The position numbers and the translations under genes are program-made. Shown in pieces: positions 35,987 through 45,313 of a stretch of DNA of 64,000 nucleotides. How positions within the stretch are numbered: position 1 is the stretch's first letter; each line of letters begins with the position of its first letter. The notes below the pieces were generated by a model that was not told the DNA's origin, made no database searches, and saw only the letters and a program-made list of their open reading frames with translations. Where the stretch lies: contig JADJSD010000001.1 of assembly GCA_016711875.1 (NCBI GenBank), forward strand, positions 248,001-312,000, given 5' to 3'. This stretch comes from Betaproteobacteria bacterium. Lineage in GTDB: Bacteria; Pseudomonadota; Gammaproteobacteria; Burkholderiales; Usitatibacteraceae.

Positions 35987-38184
35987 TCAGCGGCCGGCCG
36001 CCATTTGGTAGGCGGGAATTCCCGCCTGCCAGAGAAAGAACGCATAGCGGTCGGCGGTGCGGGACTGGGCCTGCTCGCGCGTGGCGCCGGGTCCGTGTCC
36101 CGCGTCGTATTCCAGGCGCATCAGCACGGGCTTGCCGCTGGTCGTTGCGGCCGCGAGGCGCGTCCCGGTCTTGAGAGTCATCCAGACGTCCACGCGCGAG
36201 TCGTTGACGCCATGTTCGAACATCACGGCCGGGTACTTCGTTCCGGGTTTCACGTTGGCATAGGGGCTCATCGCGAGGAGGCCCCGGAACTCGTCCTCGC
36301 GGGTGAAGGTGCCGTATTCCGGGATGTTGCCCGCGCCGTTGGCGCGCGTCTCGGAGCGCAGGGAGTCGGTGTTGCCCACGCCGATGACCGCGGACGCGAA
36401 GAGGTCCGGGCGCTCCGTGATCGCCCGCCCGACGAAGATGCCGCCGGCGCTGCCGCCGTAGACGGAAAGTCGCCCCGGCGTCGTGTACCCGTTCGCCACG
36501 AGCCATTCGGCGACGGCAATCCCGTCCTTCCACGTGTTGTGCTTGGTCGTCTTCCAGCCGGCGCGGTGCCACGCATCGCCGTAGATGCCGCCCCCGCGGA
36601 CATGGGCGATCACCTGACCCCGCCCGCCTCCAGCCACGCGAGCAGGCGCGGATTGAAGGCCGGTTCCTCCACGATGCCGTAGGCCCCGTAGCCGTAGAGA
36701 AGCGTCGGGTTGCTCCCGTCGAGCTTCACGTCGGCACGGGAGATGATCGACACCGGTATCTCCACGCCATCGTGGCTCTTCACCTTCACTTCGCGCGAGG
36801 CGATGTTCGCGGGCGCGTCGAAACGCCCGGCCGGCACGAGGTCGAGCGCCACGGGGTCCTTGTCGTTCGGCCCGAGGACGAAATGCCGCGCGGCGCGAGT
36901 CCAGCCGCCCAGGGTGAGCAAGGCCCCGGGAATGCGCGGGCTCACGTTGGCGAGGTTCACGTTCCCGGCGAAGGGGAGGTCGATCGCCTGCGGCTTCGCA
37001 CCGGGCGCGTGGGGCACGCGAAGCAACTGCTTGGCGGCACCCTGCCGACGCGTGACGTAGAGCCCTTCGGGCGCCGCGGCGATGTCAACGATCACTTCGT
37101 CGCCGGTCTCGATCACCGTGCGCGGGAACGAGATGTCGGGCGAAGGCCAGGTGAGGGCGATGACCCGATAGCGCGGCGCGTCGCGGGCGGTCAGGACGTA
37201 GAGCGTGTCACCGAAGGCCGCGACTTCCTTCACCTGGTCCGCCTTGCCGAAGACCTTGCGCCACCGCGGACGGCCCTCGAGGACCGCCGCCTTCTCGGCC
37301 ACGTAGAGCGAGCGATTGCGGTCGACGCCATGGGAGACGAAGGCCGCCACGAGGTCCTGCCCCGGCACGGCGATCACTTCGGCCGATGCGGAGCGCTCGA
37401 TGCCGACCTCGAAGTGCAGGCCCGCGCCGAAGACGGCGACGTCCTTCGCGGGCTCGGCCAGGCGACGGAAGTAGTTGCGCTCGTCCATGAAGCGCTCCGC
37501 CCGCGGCCGCTTCTCGTAGCTCTCGGCGAGGCGTGAATAGAAGAAACCGCTCGCATCGGGCAACCACCGGGCCGCGGCGGAGCGGATGCGGTCGATCGCC
37601 GGCGTGACCTCCGCACCCGTCTGCGTATCGAGAACGCGCATCGCACCGATTTCCGCGCCTCCCGGCGAGAGCACGTAGGCGACGAGCCGGCCGTCGGGCG
37701 AGGGCGAGAACGTGCTGATCGCGTGCGGGGTCCCGGTCGCCTTCGACACGACTTCCGGGTCGATCAACAATTTCTCGGGCGCCTGCGGGGAATCGCGGCG
37801 ATAGAGCTTGAACTGGCTTTCCTTCGCCCCGCGCTTCAGGTAGAAGAGCCCGCCGCGCTCGTCCCGCCGCACGTTGCTCACCGTGGCGGGGGACGCCTCG
37901 TCGATCTCCTTGATGCGCGCGAGCAGCCGGTCGCGCCCCGGGATCTTCGCCAGGATCGCGTTCGCGGCGTCGGCCTGGGCGCGCATGTACTTCTGCACCA
38001 CGGGGTCGGACGTCGTCTCGAGGAAACGGTACGGATCCTCGATGCGCACGCCCCAGTGCGTATCGACCACCGGGCGCGGCGCGAGCGGCGCGGGGACTTC
38101 GACACCGGCGAACGAGCCGGCGGCCGCGAGGCTCGGAAGGAACCAGGCCGCGGTGGCGAAAAGGCGAACGGAGAGGGACATCAT
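35987..38184 (-). CDS. Prolyl oligopeptidase family serine peptidase, secreted (frameshifted as assembled)
   Basis: S9A peptidase of about 732 aa with a signal peptide (ATAAWFLPSLAAAGS). The N-terminal seven-bladed propeller domain starts with DTHWGVRIEDPYRFLE. The C-terminal alpha/beta-hydrolase domain has LYGYGAYGI, VRGGGIYGDAWHRAG, the nucleophile near residue 579 in YGGSAGGIFVG, the Asp in GVNDSRVD and the His in AGHGPG. The coding frame breaks at the C4 run 36618-36621; one added base joins WLEAGG to QVIAHVRGGG. It lies 5 nt after miaB on the same strand. Confidence 0.88.
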
Positions 38185-38189
38185 GCGGA

Positions 38190-39533
38190 TCAGGACTCCT
38201 GGAGGACGGCGGCCCCGCGCAGGCTGTGCGGGTGCGCATGGACGATGTCGACGTCGACGAAATGCCCGACGAGACGCGCCGGGCCGGGAAAGTTCACGAT
38301 GCGGTTGTTGTCGGTGCGGGCGGCGAGCTCGGCCGCGTCCTTGCGCGACGGGCCCTCGACGAGTACGCGCTGGCGGGTGCCGACCATCGCGCGTGAGTAT
38401 TCCTCGGCGAGCGCCTGGATACGCGCCTGCAGGCGCGAGAGCCGGGCGAGCTTCACCGCCTGCGGTGTACCGTCCTCGAGGTTGGCGGCCGGGGTGCCGG
38501 GACGGCTGCTGTAGACGAAGCTGAACGAGCCGTCGAAGCGCACGTCCTCGATGAGCTTCATCGTCTGCTCGAAGTCCGCCTCGGTCTCGCCGGGGAATCC
38601 CACGATGAAGTCGGTGGAGATCGAGATGTCCGGCCGCGCGAGGCGAAGGCGCCGGATGATCGACTTGTACTCCATCGCCGTGTAGTTGCGCTTCATGGCG
38701 GCGAGGATGCGATCCGATCCGGACTGGACCGGCAGGTGCACTTGCGAGACGAGCTTGGGCAGCTTGGCGTACGCGTCGATGAGGCGCTGGGTGAATTCGA
38801 GCGGGTGCGAGGTGGTGTAGCGCATGCGCTCGATGCCGTCGACCCGCGAGACGTGCGCGAGGAGCAGGGCGAAGTCGGCGATCTCCCCGTCGGCCAACGG
38901 GCCGGCGTAGGCGTTCACGTTCTGGCCCAGGAGCGTCACCTCCTTCACCCCCTTGAGAGCGAGGTCGCGCACCTCGGCGAGCACGTCCTCGAAGGGGCGC
39001 GACACTTCCTCGCCCCGCGTGTACGGCACGACGCAGAAGCTGCAGTACTTGCTGCAGCCCTCCATGATCGAGACGAACGCGCCCGCGCCCTCGACGCGAG
39101 CGGGCGGCAGGTGGTCGAACTTCTCGATCTCCGGGAAGGAGATGTCCACCTGCGCCTTGCCGGTGTCGCGCCGACCCTTCAGGAGTGCGGGCAGGCGATG
39201 CAGGGTCTGGGGGCCGAACACCACGTCGACGAACGGAGCGCGACGCACGATGGCCTCGCCCTCCTGGCTCGCGACGCAGCCGCCCACGCCGATCAGGAGG
39301 CCCGGCTTGTCGCGCTTCAGGGGACGCAGGCGACCCAGGTCCGCGAACACCTTCTCCTGCGCCTTTTCGCGAACCGAGCAGGTGTTGAAGAGGATGAGGT
39401 CGGCATCCTCGGCCCGGTCCGTCTTCTCGTAGCCTTCGGCGGCGGCGAGGACGTCGGCCATCTTGTCGGAGTCGTATTCGTTCATCTGGCACCCGAAGGT
39501 GCGGATGAATACCTTTTTCGTCGCGTCGGCCAT
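38190..39533 (-). CDS. miaB: tRNA-2-methylthio-N6-dimethylallyladenosine synthase
   Basis: Radical-SAM methylthiotransferase that modifies A37 of tRNAs reading U-starting codons. ATG 39533 (MADATKKVFIRTFGCQMNEY) gives 447 aa. The first cluster is held by C15, C52 and C86, and the radical-SAM cluster by C160, C164 and C167 (GCSKYCSFC). A C-terminal TRAM domain ends the protein. It is usually followed by phoH-ybeY-corC-lnt; here a secreted POP gene follows at 5 nt. Confidence 0.97.
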   Translation of the reverse strand: MADATKKVFIRTFGCQMNEYDSDKMADVLAAAEGYEKTDRAEDADLILFNTCSVREKAQEKVFADLGRLRPLKRDKPGLLIGVGGCVASQEGEAIVRRAPFVDVVFGPQTLHRLPALLKGRRDTGKAQVDISFPEIEKFDHLPPARVEGAGAFVSIMEGCSKYCSFCVVPYTRGEEVSRPFEDVLAEVRDLALKGVKEVTLLGQNVNAYAGPLADGEIADFALLLAHVSRVDGIERMRYTTSHPLEFTQRLIDAYAKLPKLVSQVHLPVQSGSDRILAAMKRNYTAMEYKSIIRRLRLARPDISISTDFIVGFPGETEADFEQTMKLIEDVRFDGSFSFVYSSRPGTPAANLEDGTPQAVKLARLSRLQARIQALAEEYSRAMVGTRQRVLVEGPSRKDAAELAARTDNNRIVNFPGPARLVGHFVDVDIVHAHPHSLRGAAVLQES

Positions 39534-39654
39534 GGCATGAACCCGGGTCGCGGTGGTTGAAACCGGGCGGGTCGGGTGAGTCGGGAGGCGAATTCTACCG
39601 CAGGCCGGGCATGCGCCGGACCCGCCGCCCGGGGAGCCGGCCTCCGGCAAGGAC

Positions 39655-39660
39655 TATAAT
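39655..39660 (+). promoter_or_regulatory. -10 box (TATAAT) of the subtilase gene
   Basis: Perfect TATAAT 50 nt before the ATG at 39711, followed by CCG as at other -10 sites in this window. The -35 region (about 39632-39637) is a poor match. Confidence 0.5.
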
Positions 39661-39710
39661 CCGACGCCTTCGGCGCCTCCCGCCGCCGGCTCACCTGAAA
39701 GGCATTCGTC

Positions 39711-41543
39711 ATGTTCCGGTTCATCGCTTGCCTCCTGGCGACCCTCCTCCTGTCCGGCCCGGTGGCCGCGCAGGGAAAGAAGCGCATCGACAAGGCGGCC
39801 GACATGCCGCGGTTCACGTACCAGGTCCAGGGCAAGCTCGAGGACCTCGTGCGCGACGAGGCCCGGTTCCGCGCCTTCGCGGCCCAGGTCCGGCGCGACA
39901 ACCAGTCGGTGCTCGACGGCTACGAGATCGCCGACAAGGCCGCGCAGCGCGGATTGATGGGCGTGCTCGTGCAGATCGACTTCCTCGATGGGCGCTACGC
40001 CGATGCTGCGAAGCGCGCCGCCGAGATCCGCGCGCTCGAGGAAAAGCCCGCGGACAAGCTCCTCTCCGGGATGCTCCTGCAGGCGATGGTGGCGGCGCAG
40101 GCGAAGACGGGCAGCATCTCCTCCGAGGCCTATCGCGCCGAGGTGGGGCGCATCGTCACCTCCGAACTGGCGAAGATGCCTTACCCCGTGGTCGAGAACG
40201 ACATCAGGGGCGCCAAGTCCACCGCCGAGATCATCGGCGAGTCGCTCGTCCTGGGCAACGTCCGGGATCGCCTCCAGCCGGTCGTCAACAAGGCGGGCGG
40301 GATCCTCAGCTCCGACTTCGCCCCCGGAATCATCGGAGCGCGCTACGCGCTGGTGACGCGGCTGCCGCTCAAGCAGACGCTCACCCGGACGTACACGGCC
40401 TACCTCGCCGCCCACAAGGTCGAGAAGCCGGACATCTGGGCGGCGCGGGACGTCGCGCTGCCCACGGGACGCGACTACGCGCCGGTGAAGATCGCCGTCT
40501 GGGACAGCGGCGTGGACTCCGCGCTCTTCAAGGACCGCCTCGTGCTCGACGCGGCCGGCAAGCCGGCCCTCATCGCCTTCGACAAGTACGAGAACCCCGC
40601 CACCACCGATCTCATCCCGATCTCCGCCGACCTGCGCGCGCGGATCCCGGCGATGAAGTCGCGCACCAAGGGCCTGTCGGACCTGCAGTCCAACATCGAC
40701 AGCAAGGAGGCGAGCGAGGTCAAGGCGCTCCTGTCGCAACTCAAGCGAGAGGAATACAAGGCCGTCGTCGAGGAGCTGGGGCTCGCGAACATCTACTCCC
40801 ACGGCACGCACGTGGCCGGCATCGCCATGGAGGGCAATCCCTACGCGCGCCTCGCCATCGCACGGATCGAGTTCGGCCACAAACTTCTGCCGGACCCCTG
40901 CCCCTCGCGGGAACTCGCGCAGAAGAATGCCCGCAATGTGCAGGCCTATGTCGACTTCTTCCGCAAGAACGGCGTGCGCGTGGTGAACATGAGCTGGGGC
41001 GGGAGCGCCAAGGACGTCGAGCGCGAGCTCGAGCTGTGCAACATCGGCAAGACGGCGGACGAACGCAAGGCGATCGCCCGCGAGTACTTCGACATGGGCA
41101 AGAAGGCGCTCGTCTCCGCCTACGCGAGCGCGCCGGAGATCCTCTTCGTCACCGCCGCCGGCAACGCGAACGAGGACTCGACCTTCGCCGAGGTCGTTCC
41201 GGCGGACATCGTGCTGCCGAACCTCCTCACGGTGGGTGCCGTGGACAAGGCCGGCGACGAGGCGCCCTTCACGAGCTACGGCCCGACGGTGAAGCTTCAC
41301 GCCAACGGGTACCAGGTGGAGAGCTACCTGCCCGGCGGCGAGCGCGTGGCGCTTTCGGGCACCTCGATGTCATCGCCGCAAGTGGCTGGCGTGGCGGCGA
41401 AGATGCTGGCCGTGAACCCGAAGCTCACCCCGGCCGAGCTGATCGCGATCCTGCAGCAAACGGCCGGGAAGACGGCGGACGGGCGCCGCATCCTCATCCA
41501 CCCGGCGAAGGCCGTGGCGGCCGTGCAGGCCCGCAAGGGCTGA
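39711..41543 (+). CDS. Secreted S8 family (subtilisin-like) serine peptidase
   Basis: 610-aa protease with a Sec signal (LLATLLLSGPVAAQG), a long N-terminal region of about 240 residues without recognised motifs, possibly a prodomain, and a subtilase domain. The triad is D265 (VWDSGVDS), H364 (SHGTHVAG) and S552 (SGTSMSSPQVAG), with the oxyanion Asn in TAAGNANED. About 100 residues separate the Asp and His motifs, and a Lys/Glu-rich insert (DLQSNIDSKEASEVKALLSQ) lies there. Likely periplasmic or extracellular. No inhibitor gene is adjacent. Substrate unknown. Confidence 0.9.
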   Translation: MFRFIACLLATLLLSGPVAAQGKKRIDKAADMPRFTYQVQGKLEDLVRDEARFRAFAAQVRRDNQSVLDGYEIADKAAQRGLMGVLVQIDFLDGRYADAAKRAAEIRALEEKPADKLLSGMLLQAMVAAQAKTGSISSEAYRAEVGRIVTSELAKMPYPVVENDIRGAKSTAEIIGESLVLGNVRDRLQPVVNKAGGILSSDFAPGIIGARYALVTRLPLKQTLTRTYTAYLAAHKVEKPDIWAARDVALPTGRDYAPVKIAVWDSGVDSALFKDRLVLDAAGKPALIAFDKYENPATTDLIPISADLRARIPAMKSRTKGLSDLQSNIDSKEASEVKALLSQLKREEYKAVVEELGLANIYSHGTHVAGIAMEGNPYARLAIARIEFGHKLLPDPCPSRELAQKNARNVQAYVDFFRKNGVRVVNMSWGGSAKDVERELELCNIGKTADERKAIAREYFDMGKKALVSAYASAPEILFVTAAGNANEDSTFAEVVPADIVLPNLLTVGAVDKAGDEAPFTSYGPTVKLHANGYQVESYLPGGERVALSGTSMSSPQVAGVAAKMLAVNPKLTPAELIAILQQTAGKTADGRRILIHPAKAVAAVQARKG

Positions 41544-41554
41544 GCGTCCGGGTC

Positions 41555-42289
41555 GTGGGATCGGAGTCGGAGTCCATCGTCCGCCGCGACCTCGCGGCCG
41601 CCTACCGCCTCGCCGCCCGGCGCGGCTGGGACGACACGGTGTGGACGCACATCTCGGCCTCGGTGCCCGGCGAGCCCGGCCGTTACCTGCTCAACCGCTT
41701 CGGCCTGCGCTTCGCCGAGATCGCGCCGGAAAATCTCGTGAAGGTGGACGTGGCGGGCCGCGTCGCCGACGGCAGCGGCGCCCCCGTGAACCCGAGCGGC
41801 TTCGCGATCCACGGTTGCATCCATGCGGCACGCCCCGACGCCCATTGCGTGCTCCACCTGCACACACCCTGGGGCCAGGCCCTGGCCGCGATGCCGCAGG
41901 GCCTCATGCCCTGCTCGCAGCCGGCCATGCGGCTCTTCCGCCGCCTGGGCCGCCACCCGTACGAGGGCCTCGCTTTCACGGCCGACGAACAGCGGCGTCT
42001 TGTCCTGGCGCTGGGCAATCTCGACGGCCTCATCCTCGAGAACCACGGCATCCTCACCGTGGGCCGCACCGTGGCCGAGGCATTCGTGCTCATGATGCTC
42101 ATCGAGCGCGCGGCGCAGGTGCAGGCGCGGGCCATGGCCGCGACGGGCGGCAAGCCGCTCGTGGCGAGCGACGAGGTGGCTGAAAGGACTTACCGCCAGT
42201 GGGTCGGCGACGGTCGCACCCCGGAGGGCGCCGACGAATGGCCCGCGTTGCTGCGCTCGCTGGACGACCCGATTTCCCCGAAACCCTGA
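41555..42289 (+). CDS. Class II aldolase/adducin family protein
   Basis: About 244 aa, starting most simply at GTG 41555, 11 nt after the subtilase stop; no ATG is available nearby and the frame is open upstream. The fold landmarks are ARRGWDDTVWTHISASVPG, NPSGFAIHGCIHAARPDAHC, the zinc-binding HLHTPWG and ENHGILTVGRTVAEAF. Members include sugar-phosphate aldolases and decarboxylases, but the substrate cannot be read from sequence. The family often acts in degradation of small acids and sugars, which would fit the tautomerase 17 nt downstream. Confidence 0.85.
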   Translation: MGSESESIVRRDLAAAYRLAARRGWDDTVWTHISASVPGEPGRYLLNRFGLRFAEIAPENLVKVDVAGRVADGSGAPVNPSGFAIHGCIHAARPDAHCVLHLHTPWGQALAAMPQGLMPCSQPAMRLFRRLGRHPYEGLAFTADEQRRLVLALGNLDGLILENHGILTVGRTVAEAFVLMMLIERAAQVQARAMAATGGKPLVASDEVAERTYRQWVGDGRTPEGADEWPALLRSLDDPISPKP

Positions 42290-42306
42290 ACGCGAAGGAG
42301 AGAGCC

Positions 42307-42495
42307 ATGCCCATCATCCACGTCCAGCTGTTCGAAGGCCGCAGCATCGACCAGAAGCGCGCCTATGCGAAGGCGCTCACCGATGCGTCCGTCCAGGTGC
42401 TGGGGATCGACCCCGGTGCCGTCGATGTCATCTTCAGCGACGTGAAGAAGAGCGACTGGGCGACGGGCGGCGTGCTCTGGAGCGACCCGAAGTAA
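42307..42495 (+). CDS. 4-oxalocrotonate tautomerase family protein
   Basis: 62-aa subunit of the tautomerase superfamily, MPIIHVQLFEGRSIDQKRAY, with the catalytic N-terminal Pro exposed after Met removal. The length is typical of hexameric 4-OT-like enzymes. It has a clear ribosome site (AAGGAG). It follows the aldolase-like gene by 17 nt and may share its transcript. No aromatic meta-cleavage genes are nearby, so the substrate is unknown. Confidence 0.9.
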   Translation: MPIIHVQLFEGRSIDQKRAYAKALTDASVQVLGIDPGAVDVIFSDVKKSDWATGGVLWSDPK

Positions 42496-42512
42496 CGGCG
42501 ACGCCGGAAACG

Positions 42513-42542
42513 AAAACGCCGGTCGGGGGTGCCGACCGGCGT
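42513..42542 (-). terminator. Terminator downstream of tRNA-Met
   Basis: An 11-bp perfect stem (42516-42526 with 42532-42542, 5-nt loop) is followed on the minus strand by TTTTCGTTTC. It serves the minus-strand tRNA gene. On the plus strand it lies 17 nt past the tautomerase stop but lacks a T-run there. Confidence 0.8.
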
Positions 42543-42555
42543 TCGCGCATCGCAT

Positions 42556-42631
42556 TGGTGGCGAGTCAGGGATTTGAACCCCGGACCAACGGATTATGAT
42601 TCCGCTGCTCTAACCACTGAGCTAACTCGCC
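42556..42631 (-). tRNA. tRNA-Met (CAT)
   Basis: A 76-nt cloverleaf read on the minus strand. The acceptor stem GGCGAGT pairs with ACTCGCC, the D arm is AGCTCAGTGGTTAGAGC, the anticodon loop is ATCATAA with anticodon CAT, the T arm is GGTTCAAAT and the 3' CCA is encoded. First base pair G-C excludes an initiator-type C-A mismatch. Elongator Met is most likely, though a lysidine-modified Ile(CAT) tRNA looks similar. Confidence 0.93.
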
Positions 42632-42687
42632 GAAGAATCAGGCATTTTCCGCGTTTCGCGCACCCCGGTCAAGGAAAGCCCCGGCCT

Positions 42688-43434
42688 TCAGCGGATGGCG
42701 ATCGGCTCGTCGATGGCCCGGGTGGCGGCGTCGATGAAGCGGTCGCGCAGGCGCTCGTCCATCTCGAGCGCGCGCGCGATCTTCCCGATGAAGGCGTCGT
42801 CGAACTCCTGCGGCCCGGCCGGGAAGAGGGACAGGTAGATCGTGACCGCGGCGAGATCGCTCCCGAGGGACGAAGGGTGGATTCCATCCGCGTAAAGGCG
42901 GGTACGCGGCGATTGCGAGAGCACCCGGAACCAGGCTTCGCCCGCCGGCAGCAGGATGGCGTCGATGGCCTTTGCCGCAAGCCGGTAGGACTGGATCGTG
43001 GCCGGGAAGTCCCTGGGCCGGTCCGCGAGCGGCCAGACCATGTAGAGGGCCGGCCTGGCTCCCGCCGCACGGATCGGCTGCGCGAATTTCTTCGCGAATT
43101 CGATGAGCTGGGCCCTGCCTTCGTCGTGAGCCGAAGTGCCCTGCTGGAGCACCACGAAATCCCAGCCGCCTTTCCGGATGGCATCGAGCGCCCGTCCATC
43201 CTGCCAGTGGTCCTCCAGGCTGAAGGACGGGTACGCCACCGACTCCACCTGCACGGCGCGGCCGGTGGCCTTCGCGACGCCCGCGATTCGCTGGGGCAGG
43301 TCCGTCGTGTACGTCAGGCTGTTGCCGATGAAGAGGACGCGGACGGGCTTGTCGGCGGGCCTTTCCTGCGCGAGCGCGCCTCCGGCCGTGAAGGCGAGCG
43401 CGAGGAGGACGGTCCGCAGGCAGGCGGCGAGCAT
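42688..43434 (-). CDS. Secreted SGNH/GDSL hydrolase-like protein
   Basis: 248 aa with a signal peptide (LLALAFTAGGALAQE). Block I is VRVLFIGNSLTYT (nucleophile Ser), and block V is ADGIHPSSLGSDL (Asp/His pair); FVVLQQGTSAHD and ALYMVWPLAD fill the middle. This is the SGNH fold, likely a periplasmic esterase or a carbohydrate-modifying hydrolase. No partner gene is adjacent, and ychF ends 59 nt upstream on the same strand. Confidence 0.82.
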   Translation of the reverse strand: MLAACLRTVLLALAFTAGGALAQERPADKPVRVLFIGNSLTYTTDLPQRIAGVAKATGRAVQVESVAYPSFSLEDHWQDGRALDAIRKGGWDFVVLQQGTSAHDEGRAQLIEFAKKFAQPIRAAGARPALYMVWPLADRPRDFPATIQSYRLAAKAIDAILLPAGEAWFRVLSQSPRTRLYADGIHPSSLGSDLAAVTIYLSLFPAGPQEFDDAFIGKIARALEMDERLRDRFIDAATRAIDEPIAIR

Positions 43435-43493
43435 GCGGCGAGTCTAGTCGCCGGCGCTCCGGGCTTCGTTACGGATTGTGGAGCGGCGAGAGG

Positions 43494-44585
43494 TCAGACG
43501 TTGAAGCGGAAGTGCATCACGTCGCCATCCTTCACGATGTACTCCTTGCCTTCCAGCCGCATCTTGCCGGCTTCCTTCGCCCCCTGCTCGCCCTTGCAGG
43601 CGATGAAGTCGTCGTAGGCGATGACCTCCGCCCGGATGAATCCCTTCTCGAAGTCCGTGTGGATGGCGGCGGCGGCGCGCGGGGCCGTGTCGCCCTTGTG
43701 GATCGTCCACGCGCGCACTTCCTTCTCGCCGGCCGTGAAGTAGGTCTGCAGGCCCAGCAGGCCGAAGGTGGCGCGCACGAGCCGGTCGAGTCCCGGCTCC
43801 TTCATGCCCATGTCGGCGAGGAACATCTCCTTCTCGTCGCCCTCGAGGTCCGCGATCTCGCTTTCGAGCTTCGCGCAGATGGCGACGACGGGCGCGCCTT
43901 CCTTCGCCGCGTATTCCTTCACGCGTTCGAGGAGCGGGTTGTTCTCGAACCCGTGCTCCTCGACGTTGGCCACGTAGAGGGCGGGCTTCGCGGTGAGCAG
44001 CTGCAGCGGCTGCAGCAGCGCCATCTCGTCGTCCGAGAGGCCGAGAGCGCGAACCGGATGCAGGCCGTCGAGCGACTTGTGGACCTTCTCGAGGACCGCG
44101 ACGAGCTTCGCGTCCTCCTTGTTGCCGGAGCGCGCGCTGCCGAGCTTCCTCTCGCGGATGCGGTCGACGGTGGCCATGTCGGCGAGCGCGAGCTCGGTGT
44201 GGATCACCTCGATGTCGGAGATGGGATCGACCTTGCCCGCGACGTGCACGACGTTGTCGTCCTCGAAGCAGCGCACGACGTTGGCGATGGCCTCGGTCTC
44301 GCGGATGTTGGCGAGGAACTGGTTGCCCAGGCCCTCGCCCTTCGAGGCGCCGGCCACCAGGCCCGCGATGTCGACGAACTCGACGATGGCCGGCAGGATC
44401 TTGAGCGGCTTCGCGATCGCCGCGATGGCGGCGAGGCGCGGATCGGGCACCTCAACGACGCCGACGTTCGGCTCGATCGTGCAGAAGGGGTAGTTCTCGG
44501 CCGCGATGCCGGCCTTCGTGAGCGCGTTGAAAAGGGTGGACTTGCCGACGTTGGGCAGGCCGACGATGCCGCATTGCAGGGTCAT
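43494..44585 (-). CDS. ychF: Redox-regulated ribosome-binding ATPase YchF (Obg family)
   Basis: 363-aa P-loop NTPase of the Obg-like group that prefers ATP. The product has G1 GLPNVGKS, FCTIEPNVGVVEVPD, G3 VDIAGLVAGASKGEGLG, a coiled-coil insert and the C-terminal TGS-like domain ending DGDVMHFRFNV. It contributes to translation control and stress responses. The start overlaps the pth stop by 4 nt; pth-ychF is a conserved pair. Confidence 0.97.
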   Translation of the reverse strand: MTLQCGIVGLPNVGKSTLFNALTKAGIAAENYPFCTIEPNVGVVEVPDPRLAAIAAIAKPLKILPAIVEFVDIAGLVAGASKGEGLGNQFLANIRETEAIANVVRCFEDDNVVHVAGKVDPISDIEVIHTELALADMATVDRIRERKLGSARSGNKEDAKLVAVLEKVHKSLDGLHPVRALGLSDDEMALLQPLQLLTAKPALYVANVEEHGFENNPLLERVKEYAAKEGAPVVAICAKLESEIADLEGDEKEMFLADMGMKEPGLDRLVRATFGLLGLQTYFTAGEKEVRAWTIHKGDTAPRAAAAIHTDFEKGFIRAEVIAYDDFIACKGEQGAKEAGKMRLEGKEYIVKDGDVMHFRFNV

Positions 44586-45229
44586 TTCGGGTCTTTCGGG
44601 GGCTTGGGCGGCGCGGCTTTCGCGCCCTCCACGGGAATCTCGACTTCTTTCTTGGGCGGCGTGTGCAGCCAGGTGACGGCGTCCTGCATGCGTCCGCCCG
44701 CCATGCGCGGCAGCAGGTCCAGGCTGCGCTCGAGCGCCTCGTCGATGGCGAGCTGCTCGTCGCGCCGGGCCTCGTGCAGGACGAAATCGGCGACGGCATC
44801 CTTGTGGCCCGGGTGGCCGATGCCGATGCGAAGGCGCAGGAACTCGCGCGTGGCCAGTACCTCGTCGATATCGCGCAGGCCGTTGTGGCCGCCGGTGCCG
44901 CCGCCCGACTTGAGCTTCACGGTGCCCGGGGGCAGGTCCAGTTCGTCGTGCACGACCAGCATGTCGGCCGGCTCGATGCGGTGGAAACGCAGGAACGCGC
45001 CGACGCTGCGGCCGCTCTCGTTCATGTAGGTGGCGGGCTTGAGCAGCCAGAAGTCGCGCCCGCCCTCGCCCACCCGGGCCACCCATCCCGAGAACTTCGA
45101 TTCCTTCGCCCAGCGGCCGCCGCGGGCGGACGCGATGGCGTCCACCCACCAGAAGCCGGCGTTGTGCCGGGTGCGCTCGTATTCGCGCCCGGGGTTGCCG
45201 AGGCCGACGATGAGGCGGGGAATGTGCAT
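44582..45229 (-). CDS. pth: Peptidyl-tRNA hydrolase
   Basis: Releases tRNA from prematurely dropped peptidyl-tRNA. The 215-aa product opens PRLIVGLGNPGREYERTRHN, containing the Asn12 and catalytic His22 region. It has LLKPATYMNESG, VVHDELDLPPG (catalytic Asp) and GGTGGHNGLRDI. A Lys/Pro-rich C-terminal tail of about 25 residues (ending PPKPPKDPK) exceeds the E. coli length. It lies between rplY and ychF. Confidence 0.97.
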   Translation of the reverse strand: MHIPRLIVGLGNPGREYERTRHNAGFWWVDAIASARGGRWAKESKFSGWVARVGEGGRDFWLLKPATYMNESGRSVGAFLRFHRIEPADMLVVHDELDLPPGTVKLKSGGGTGGHNGLRDIDEVLATREFLRLRIGIGHPGHKDAVADFVLHEARRDEQLAIDEALERSLDLLPRMAGGRMQDAVTWLHTPPKKEVEIPVEGAKAAPPKPPKDPK

Positions 45230-45245
45230 GGTCCTGGGGCGGCTG

Positions 45246-45276
45246 AAAGAAAACGCCCGCCACGAGGGGCGGGCGT
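45246..45276 (-). terminator. Terminator after rplY
   Basis: A 9-bp perfect stem (45253-45261 with 45268-45276) is followed on the minus strand by TTTTCTTTC. It lies between the rplY stop and the pth start, so pth-ychF may need its own promoter or read-through. Confidence 0.75.
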
Positions 45277-45313
45277 CGTCCGCGGAACGGGGCGCGTGGG
45301 CTCCGGGCCGGGC

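Noticed and set aside
33168..36011. 947-residue plus-strand frame opposite the metalloproteases
   Set aside because: Antisense shadow with repetitive Arg/Val/Gly/Leu/Glu composition, no motif, and no ribosome site; such frames lie opposite many genes here (for example 22941-24863 and 3335-5062).
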